Virus record (IMG/VR): IMGVR_UViG_3300043427_002950
Span: 62,001-126,000 of that record
Strand: one strand, 5' to 3'
DNA length: 64,000 nt
Origin: a virus
The notes under the pieces are model-generated. The model did no database searches, was not told the origin of the DNA, and worked only from the letters and a program-made list of their open reading frames with translations. Numbering within the stretch: position 1 is the first letter of the stretch; every line of letters begins with the position of its first letter. Position numbers and translations under genes: made by a program. Positions 58,771 through 64,000 of this stretch are shown here, in pieces.

Positions 58771-59399
58771 TCTGTCATCATTATAAATGTATTTTTATTC
58801 ACGTTCAAAGAACGGGTGGAACAACCATAGAAAGATGGTTACAGGGAGAAGATCAATGGAATATTCGTCATAATACAAAGCATATTACGACTGGTTATGC
58901 TAGAGATAGGGCATATCCTGAATATTTCAATGATTACTTTAAATTTGCTTTTGTGAGAAATCCATATGAGCATATAATGTCACAGATTATCATTGCAGAT
59001 TCCTATCAAAATAGACATTTTGGACCAAATAGAGAAACACCAGATGAAAGTTATCTGAGATTTAATTATAATGAATATATTAATGTTCATTGTGTTGGAG
59101 GTGCTCATATTAATGATTATCATGATGAATGGAATAACCTAATTCCAAATTCAATATATCAAAATATTTTTGCTGCTGGAATTGATAAAGTTTATAAATT
59201 TGAAGAGTATGATGATGCAATTGATGACATTGCATCAATTTTGGGAATTGAATCACCATCTGGAAAATTGCAGAAACATGGTGCAAGACCTGAAGATTAT
59301 CCACAAGTTGATCAATTAAAACCAAAAGATTTTGAAATGATAAATGAATTATATGGAGCAGACTTTGAAAAATATGGATATGACAAACGATTTGTATGA
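58767..59399 (+). CDS. Sulfotransferase family protein
   Basis: 210 aa. The PAPS-binding 5'-phosphosulfate loop is HVQRTGGTTIERWL (12-25), matching K/Q-x-G-T/G-T/G-T. The 3'-phosphate motif is FVRNPYEHIMSQ (about 62-73). This is the Sulfotransfer/HS2ST-like branch that sulfates carbohydrates. It would add sulfate from PAPS to a glycan or lipid. Overlaps both neighbours, so it is embedded in the ten-gene operon begun at 56540. Links conceptually with the glycan island at 26.6-33.3 kb. Confidence 0.82.
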   Translation: MICHHYKCIFIHVQRTGGTTIERWLQGEDQWNIRHNTKHITTGYARDRAYPEYFNDYFKFAFVRNPYEHIMSQIIIADSYQNRHFGPNRETPDESYLRFNYNEYINVHCVGGAHINDYHDEWNNLIPNSIYQNIFAAGIDKVYKFEEYDDAIDDIASILGIESPSGKLQKHGARPEDYPQVDQLKPKDFEMINELYGADFEKYGYDKRFV

Positions 59400-59568
59400 G
59401 TGGTTTTGTGGTCAGTGTAATGCTGCTTCAAATCAAATAAAAACTGATGAAGATCGTGAAAGGGCTCAAAAACTTATTCTTTCTTCATTCGTAAAAAAAA
59501 TTGCAGACATTGCGATGAATGATGGATTAGATTCACTATTGATGTTGTCTAAAGAGATTGAAAGTTAA
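59380..59568 (+). CDS. Small helical protein
   Basis: 62 aa from ATG 59380 (ATG 59374 and 59344 are in frame but overlap the sulfotransferase more). MTNDLYEWFCGQCNAASNQI then a helical body. Overlaps the sulfotransferase by 20 bp. Confidence 0.6.
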   Translation: MTNDLYEWFCGQCNAASNQIKTDEDRERAQKLILSSFVKKIADIAMNDGLDSLLMLSKEIES

Positions 59569-59736
59569 ATGGAAAACTACAATAAAGTTACCAGATTTGA
59601 AGTCATTGATCGGTTTGGAAGATCCTATTCCAATTGGAATGTTGAAGATGTTAGTTTTTCTCTTCAAGATAATGGAAAAACACTTAAAGTTTTTCTGAAG
59701 GATACTACAAGATACAACTATGAATGTGATATATAA
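59569..59736 (+). CDS. Small beta-rich protein
   Basis: 55 aa (MENYNKVTRFEVIDRFGRSY ... DTTRYNYECDI), beginning immediately after the previous stop. Beta-strand pattern. The stop TAA is part of a TATAAATA late box. Confidence 0.65.
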   Translation: MENYNKVTRFEVIDRFGRSYSNWNVEDVSFSLQDNGKTLKVFLKDTTRYNYECDI

Positions 59737-59739
59737 ATA
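59732..59739 (+). promoter_or_regulatory. T4-type late promoter (TATAAATA)
   Basis: Exact TATAAATA overlapping the preceding stop. The gene at 59993 or the short transcript downstream could be read from it. Confidence 0.6.
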
Positions 59740-59762
59740 TGCCAGATTCAGAAGTGTCACAA
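59739..59762 (+). repeat. 24-bp repeat shared with 55503-55526
   Basis: Both copies start ATGCCAGAT and end AGAAGTGTCACAA, differing only at two bases in the middle. Each contains the AAGTGTCACA box. Confidence 0.85.
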
Positions 59763-59797
59763 GATACCTTGTGGTGCGATAAAACTCTGAATACTAT
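59752..59797 (+). promoter_or_regulatory. AAGTGTCACA box, TTGTGG-17-TACTAT promoter (junction E)
   Basis: Box at 59752-59761; CACAAG/CTTGTG hairpin (59758-59773) carries TTGTGG (59769-59774) in its 3' arm; TACTAT at 59792-59797. Box-to-(-10) distance 40 bp. Confidence 0.6.
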
Positions 59798-59803
59798 GAT
59801 CAA

Positions 59804-59958
59804 CTACAAGATCAAAACAATGAAAGTCCCGAATTGGCAACACCACTCCCGCAAGGAGCAGAAACGGAAACTTAAACCACAGGCACTGCGACAAGCAAAG
59901 GCCCGACTGAGCCACTTCAAAAAGCGGCACATGACCTCCCCGAAACGGGAGGTTTTTT
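59804..59958 (+). ncRNA. Possible short RNA between promoter E and terminator
   Basis: Initiation near 59804 and termination at the hairpin 59934-59958 would give about 155 nt. A frame from ATG 59820 (MKVPNWQHHSRKEQKRKLKP, very basic) has no stop before the terminator and continues to 60053, inside the next gene. So the product is either an untranslated RNA, a non-stop message, or a basic protein made only on read-through. Confidence 0.35.
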
Positions 59959-59966
59959 CGTATATT
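59922..59966 (+). promoter_or_regulatory. AAGCGGCACA box with TATATT -10 (junction K)
   Basis: Box at 59922-59931, terminator hairpin over the -35 region, TATATT at 59961-59966, distance 39 bp. The leader TTCAGTTCAAACAA follows 3 bp after the -10 and is repeated before the partner ATPase gene. Confidence 0.6.
59934..59958 (+). terminator. Intrinsic terminator
   Basis: ACCTCCC/GGGAGGT stem with loop CGAAAC followed by six T. Confidence 0.92.
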
Positions 59967-59992
59967 GGATTCAGTTCAAACAAACCGCACCC

Positions 59993-62179
59993 ATGTCTGT
60001 CAACTACGAAGTCAAAGGTGGAATTGCCCGTGTGCTTGCCACAGAGAACCTGATCGTGGAGCACAAGCAATGTGACACCGCACAATTTAACGTTCAAACC
60101 CGTGTCCTGACTCTTCCCATGTGGGGAAAAGCAACTGATGAAGTGTTCGACCTTCTGGTTGCACACGAAGTTGGTCATGCTCTCTACACTCCTAACATCG
60201 ACTGGACGGAAACCCATAAGATTCCTCCTCAGTTTGTGAATGTGACTGAAGATGCTCGCATTGAGAAACTGATGAAACGTCGTTATGGTGGTCTTCCAAA
60301 GACCTTCTTCAAAGGATACCAGCAAATGCAGGATGATGATTTCTTCTGCCTTGAGAATGAAGATATTTCCAAGATGAATCTTGCAGATCGTGCCAACCTG
60401 CACTTCAAGATCGGCAACTTTGTTGATATTTCCTTCACTCCCGAAGAAGATGTCATCATTGATATGATTGATAAAGCAGAATCTTTTGATGATGCTCTGA
60501 ATGCTGCACAGGCACTCTATGATTATTGCAAACAGAAAAACCCTACTCCTCTGGATATATCCATTCAGGCGGACTACACTGAACAAGGTAGTGGTGGTGG
60601 TTCTCTGGAAGAACAACCTCCCAGTGATGCTGGTCAACAGCAACCAAAGGATGAAGGTAAATCTGAAGAATCGCAAGAATCTGAAGAATCCCAGGCACAT
60701 CCTTCTGCAGATTCCGATCAACCTTCCACTTCTGGTGAGAATGTGAAAGGTGCTGGAAACGATCCAAAGCAACCAGTTGATGAAGAGCCCAAGGTTCGCA
60801 CTGATGATATGCTTAAGAATAATCTTCGTGATCTTATCAATAAGAGCGCAAAGGATGCAGTGTATCTTGAGTTTCCGAATGTCAATCTGAAGAATCATGT
60901 AGTGGATACCAAGGATGTTCACAAGTTGATTGAATCTCACTTCAAAGCACAAGAACCTTCTACAAGTTATCTTTATCCTACTCCATTCAATGCTCCAGAT
61001 TCTGAGTATCAAAAATACAAGACAGAATCTGTGAAGGAAGTCAACTATCTGGTGAAAGAGTTTGAATGCCGCAAGGCAGCAGATTCTTATGCCCGTGCCA
61101 CAACTGCTCGCACTGGTATTCTTGACTGCACCAAACTGCATACCTACAAGTACAATGAGGATCTGTTCAAGAAAGTAACAACCATTCCTGATGGTAAGAA
61201 CCATGGTTTGGTGTTCATTTTGGATTGGTCTGGTTCGATGAGTAAAGTGATGCTTCAAACTCTGAAGCAACTTTACAATCTCATCTCTTTCTGCAAGAAG
61301 TGTGGTATTCCTTTTGATGTTTATGCTTTCACCAACAACTGGTCTGAAACTGCTTCTTCCATGGAACCAGAAAACAAAAATTACCAGATGAGGTTGGATC
61401 CCACCTTCAGTTTGATGAATTTCTTCTCCAGTAAGACATCATCGCGTGAACTTGAGAAGCAAATGCTTAACATCTGGAGGGTTGCATACAATTTCGATCA
61501 CTGGACTTGTTATGGTATTCCTTCTTCTATGCATCTGTCTGGAACTCCTTTGAATGAAACTATGATGTGTCTGAAAGAAATTCTTCCCCAGTTCCAGAAG
61601 AAGAACAATGTTCAAAAGGTTCATTGTATTCTTCTGACTGATGGTGAAGGTAATCCCCTTCAGTATTCCGTTCACATTAAAAAAGATTGGATTGATCCAG
61701 ATACCAATAGCAAGTTTGGTTATTGGGGCGTGAGGAGTATTTTCTATAGTGACAATCAGCACTATGTTCGTAATCGTGCCACTGGAAAAGTTTACAAGAT
61801 CAGGAACAATGCCTATCTTGCTCAAGATACTCTTCTGGAAGCTCTCCAGGATGAGTTTGTGAATGTCAATTTCATTGGTATTCGTATTCTTGAGAACGGA
61901 TTTGATGCTGGAAAGTTCATGGATTACTATGTGAATTTTGGTGAAAAGACCAAACTCATGACTGATTGGAAGAAAGAGAAGTCATTCTCCATTTCCGATT
62001 CTCCTTACAGTAAATACTTTGGTATTGCAATGGCAGGTATGGATAATCAAACTGATTATCTTTCGCAACTTGAGGAGAATGCAACCAAGATTCAGATTCG
62101 TAATGCAATGAAGAAGACCTTGACATCCAAGAAGATGAACAAGAAGATCCTCAACGAATTTGTCCAACTGATTGCCTGA
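59993..62179 (+). CDS. cobT: VWA-domain protein with N-terminal zinc-peptidase motif (cyanophage CobT-like)
   Basis: 728 aa. N-terminal zincin: HEVGH at 58-62 and the downstream E-D motif NVTEDARIEK (83-92). An acidic Ser/Gln/Glu linker spans about 200-265. The C-terminal VWA domain carries the MIDAS motif D-x-S-x-S in VFILDWSGSMSK (about 406-417) and LLTDGEG near 545. It resembles the VWA partner of MoxR ATPases, annotated CobT (cobaltochelatase subunit) in cyanophages. The HExxH makes a protease or metal-insertion role equally possible. The MoxR-type ATPase gene follows within 85 bp. GC content is higher than the virion genes. Confidence 0.82.
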   Translation: MSVNYEVKGGIARVLATENLIVEHKQCDTAQFNVQTRVLTLPMWGKATDEVFDLLVAHEVGHALYTPNIDWTETHKIPPQFVNVTEDARIEKLMKRRYGGLPKTFFKGYQQMQDDDFFCLENEDISKMNLADRANLHFKIGNFVDISFTPEEDVIIDMIDKAESFDDALNAAQALYDYCKQKNPTPLDISIQADYTEQGSGGGSLEEQPPSDAGQQQPKDEGKSEESQESEESQAHPSADSDQPSTSGENVKGAGNDPKQPVDEEPKVRTDDMLKNNLRDLINKSAKDAVYLEFPNVNLKNHVVDTKDVHKLIESHFKAQEPSTSYLYPTPFNAPDSEYQKYKTESVKEVNYLVKEFECRKAADSYARATTARTGILDCTKLHTYKYNEDLFKKVTTIPDGKNHGLVFILDWSGSMSKVMLQTLKQLYNLISFCKKCGIPFDVYAFTNNWSETASSMEPENKNYQMRLDPTFSLMNFFSSKTSSRELEKQMLNIWRVAYNFDHWTCYGIPSSMHLSGTPLNETMMCLKEILPQFQKKNNVQKVHCILLTDGEGNPLQYSVHIKKDWIDPDTNSKFGYWGVRSIFYSDNQHYVRNRATGKVYKIRNNAYLAQDTLLEALQDEFVNVNFIGIRILENGFDAGKFMDYYVNFGEKTKLMTDWKKEKSFSISDSPYSKYFGIAMAGMDNQTDYLSQLEENATKIQIRNAMKKTLTSKKMNKKILNEFVQLIA

Positions 62180-62187
62180 TGGACAGT

Positions 62188-62237
62188 TGGGCAAGTGTCC
62201 ACTGCGGACCTTGCCCACCCCACCTTTGCCCTATACT
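62188..62237 (+). promoter_or_regulatory. AAGTGTCCAC box, hairpin and TATACT promoter (junction C)
   Basis: Stem TGGGCAAG-GTCC / GGAC-CTTGCCCA (62188-62217) with a 1-nt bulge. Box 62193-62202 lies within its 5' arm. TATACT at 62232-62237, distance 39 bp. TTGCCC at 62211 would be spaced only 15 bp. The leader TTCAGTTCAAACAA matches that of the preceding gene. Confidence 0.65.
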
Positions 62238-62262
62238 TACTTCAGTTCAAACAACCACCCAC

Positions 62263-63381
62263 ATGATTGCCATGACTCAAGACCAAATCATCGAAGATCT
62301 CAAGACCACCTACGGCACTGAGATCACTGCTGCTGATGTCCGTGCCTACTGTGCTATGAACGATGTCTCCTATCCCACCATCACCCGTCGTCTTGAAGAG
62401 TACAAGACCACCCGCGGTCGTTGGAACCTGGAGATGACTATGCAACGTGTTCAAGAGATCGAACATGCCTATCAATCTCCTTCTGTGATTCCTGCTGAAG
62501 ACAGGCAGTGCATGATTCCTGACAAGGATGATTCCTTTGTTCCTTTCGGTAACTTTGCCGATCTCAAGAAGATTGTCAAGTCGGAGATCTTCTATCCTGT
62601 GTTCATCACTGGTCTCTCTGGTAACGGCAAGACCTTCAGTGTCGAGCAAGCATGTGCTCAACTGAAACGTGAACTGATTCGTGTCAACATTACTATTGAA
62701 ACTGATGAAGATGATCTTATCGGGGGTTTCCGCCTTCTCAATGGGGATACTGCTTGGCACAACGGTCCCGTCATTGAAGCACTGGAGCGAGGAGCAATCC
62801 TGCTTCTTGATGAAATTGACCTTGCCAGCAACAAAATCCTGTGCCTACAGTCCATTCTTGAAGGTAAAGGTGTCTTCCTGAAGAAGATTGGTCGTTATGT
62901 GAAACCTGCTCCTGGTTTCAACGTGATTGCCACTGCTAACACCAAAGGTAAGGGTTCTGATGATGGTCGTTTCATCGGCACCAACGTGCTCAACGAGGCA
63001 TTCCTGGAACGGTTCCCTGTGACCATGGAGCAGTCCTATCCTGCCCCCTCTGTGGAGCAGAAGATCCTTGAAGGCACTGCCCTGGACCTTGGGGTGGAAG
63101 ACCGTGACTTCTGCAAACGACTCGTTGACTGGGCAGATAACATCCGTAAAACCTTCTTCGATGGTGGTGTGGATGAGATTATCAGCACCCGTCGTCTGGT
63201 TCACATCATCCGTGCCTATAGCATCTTTGGTAACAAGGAAAAAGCACTGAAGGCGTGCATCAACCGATTCGATGATGAGACCAAGCAGATCTTCCTGCAG
63301 ACCTATGACAAGTTCGATGCCGATTTCAACGTGAATGCTGAGGAATCGACTCCCGAACTGACTGTCGAATATACTTCCTGA
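62263..63381 (+). CDS. cobS: MoxR-type AAA+ ATPase (cyanophage CobS-like)
   Basis: 372 aa from ATG 62263 (ATG 62272 also possible; upstream frame covers the promoter only). Walker A GLSGNGKT (117-124), Walker B LLLDEID (180-186), sensor 1 ATANT (223-227). The N-terminal 85 aa are helical. The C-terminal lid follows STRRLVHIIRAYSIFG. It matches the MoxR/CobS/NorQ branch, which remodels a VWA partner. The partner is the gene immediately upstream. Cobalamin-specific function is from naming tradition only. Confidence 0.9.
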   Translation: MIAMTQDQIIEDLKTTYGTEITAADVRAYCAMNDVSYPTITRRLEEYKTTRGRWNLEMTMQRVQEIEHAYQSPSVIPAEDRQCMIPDKDDSFVPFGNFADLKKIVKSEIFYPVFITGLSGNGKTFSVEQACAQLKRELIRVNITIETDEDDLIGGFRLLNGDTAWHNGPVIEALERGAILLLDEIDLASNKILCLQSILEGKGVFLKKIGRYVKPAPGFNVIATANTKGKGSDDGRFIGTNVLNEAFLERFPVTMEQSYPAPSVEQKILEGTALDLGVEDRDFCKRLVDWADNIRKTFFDGGVDEIISTRRLVHIIRAYSIFGNKEKALKACINRFDDETKQIFLQTYDKFDADFNVNAEESTPELTVEYTS

Positions 63382-63392
63382 TACAACTCGGG

Positions 63393-63438
63393 AACTGTCC
63401 ACCAGGCACTCTGCGGAGTGCCTTTTTGATGCTACAAT
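63393..63438 (+). promoter_or_regulatory. AACTGTCCAC box with TACAAT -10 (junction D)
   Basis: Box at 63393-63402, terminator stem over the -35 region, TACAAT at 63433-63438, distance 40 bp. No consensus -35. Confidence 0.6.
63404..63427 (+). terminator. Intrinsic terminator after the MoxR-type gene
   Basis: AGGCACTC/GAGTGCCT stem with loop TGCG followed by a T-run. Confidence 0.93.
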
Positions 63439-63459
63439 GATCTCATCCGCAAAGGAGCA

Positions 63460-63900
63460 ATGACCAAAACCTACACTCTCACGATCACTGAAAAGCAGGC
63501 ATGGGCACTTCAAGAGGCAACTGACTTGCTTCAACGGGTTCAACTGGGACAGTGGAGGGAGATTGAAGACAATCTACCTCTTAAGAAACCTGTTGACTAT
63601 GAAGAACTTCGTAATGATCTTCAAATCATCGGAGCACTGCTATCCAAGCACATGATCAACAACATTGATGGATATGCCTCTTCACTTGGCATTGGCAATC
63701 AGAATCTTCCAGAGAGCAATGGGATTCTTTATGATCTTCATTGTGTGATTCGGCACAAACTCTCATGGGAACGTGCTGTAGAGCAGAATATCATTGAAAG
63801 TGAAGGTTCTGAAAGGAAATGGCCTGAAATGATTGGTGTGAATTATGATCCCCCGATGAAATGGGGCAATGAACCACTTGCTAAAATGGAGAGAGTATGA
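63460..63900 (+). CDS. Unrecognised phage protein
   Basis: 146 aa with AAAGGAG 3-4 bp before the ATG (63450-63456). Begins MTKTYTLTITEKQAWALQEA; helical body, ending PPMKWGNEPLAKMERV. Its stop overlaps the next start. No function assigned. Confidence 0.75.
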   Translation: MTKTYTLTITEKQAWALQEATDLLQRVQLGQWREIEDNLPLKKPVDYEELRNDLQIIGALLSKHMINNIDGYASSLGIGNQNLPESNGILYDLHCVIRHKLSWERAVEQNIIESEGSERKWPEMIGVNYDPPMKWGNEPLAKMERV

Positions 63901-64000
63901 CACCAGTAAAGTTTGTATCAGTCATCCGTGTGATTGACCCCAAGACCCGCATTCATTACCTGGATGCTGTTGATGTAGATGGCATTCACTGGATGGCACA
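63897..64000 (+). CDS. Unrecognised protein, cut by the window end
   Basis: Only the first 34 codons are visible (MTPVKFVSVIRVIDPKTRIH ... DGIHWMA). The ATG overlaps the preceding stop by 4 bp. A beta-rich N-terminus; nothing more can be said. Confidence 0.6.
   Translation, partial: MTPVKFVSVIRVIDPKTRIHYLDAVDVDGIHWMA

Noticed and set aside
59804-61270. 488-codon minus-strand ORF opposite the VWA gene
   Set aside because: Shadow ORF; the + strand gene carries HEVGH and MIDAS motifs and the reverse has no recognisable sequence.

Overview
This window looks like part of a T4-like cyanophage (marine cyanomyovirus) genome. The evidence is very large collagen-like and beta-helical tail-fibre proteins, T4-type late promoters (TATAAATA), a plant-type ferredoxin, a peptide deformylase, a MoxR/VWA pair of the kind annotated cobS/cobT in cyanophages, T4-type RNA ligase and polynucleotide kinase, and dense packing of small overlapping genes. 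All supported genes are on the + strand. No gap exceeds about 140 bp, so no stretch over 300 bp lacks a gene. I see no tRNA, rRNA, CRISPR array, transposase, integrase or attachment site.

Layout. (1) 1-26.5 kb: AT-rich virion genes, beginning inside a truncated structural gene. Two paralogous three-gene cassettes (1680-9258 and 12576-21524) each hold a giant beta-helix-type fibre gene, a ~120-aa small gene and a collagen-like (Gly-X-Gln)n gene. Between them lie a glycine-rich putative adhesin, three structural genes and a 58-aa coiled-coil gene. Three more structural genes follow. (2) 26.6-34.1 kb: a glycan/lipid-modification island with a beta-propeller glycosidase-like protein, a nucleotidyltransferase-HAD fusion, a cupin, a GDPD-like phosphodiesterase, a 1241-aa multidomain glycosyltransferase/methyltransferase and an unknown gene. 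(3) 34.1-40.6 kb: SF2 helicase, NDP-sugar dehydratase, ferredoxin and many small genes. (4) 40.6-50.4 kb: RNA ligase 1 - HNH - polynucleotide kinase, a metallophosphoesterase, peptide deformylase, a second RNA-ligase-fold protein that has lost catalytic residues, and small genes. (5) 50.4-55.5 kb: a late-promoter block with three basic, disordered putative virion or assembly proteins and an unrecognised two-gene unit. (6) 55.5-64 kb: a roughly ten-gene overlapping operon ending near a sulfotransferase, then the zinc-peptidase/VWA gene and its MoxR ATPase.

Regulation is the most unusual aspect. Nine intergenic junctions carry a ~10-bp box of consensus AA(C/G)TG(G/T)C followed by ACA or CAC. 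In eight of them it starts 38-41 bp upstream of a -10 hexamer; in the ninth the distance is 52 bp, one helical turn more. Most of these junctions also place a terminator-like hairpin over the -35 region, so upstream termination and downstream initiation share the same ~60 bp. Late genes use TATAAATA-type boxes, often directly after intrinsic terminators. A few genes have ordinary sigma-70 promoters (TTGACA-N16/17-TATAAT).
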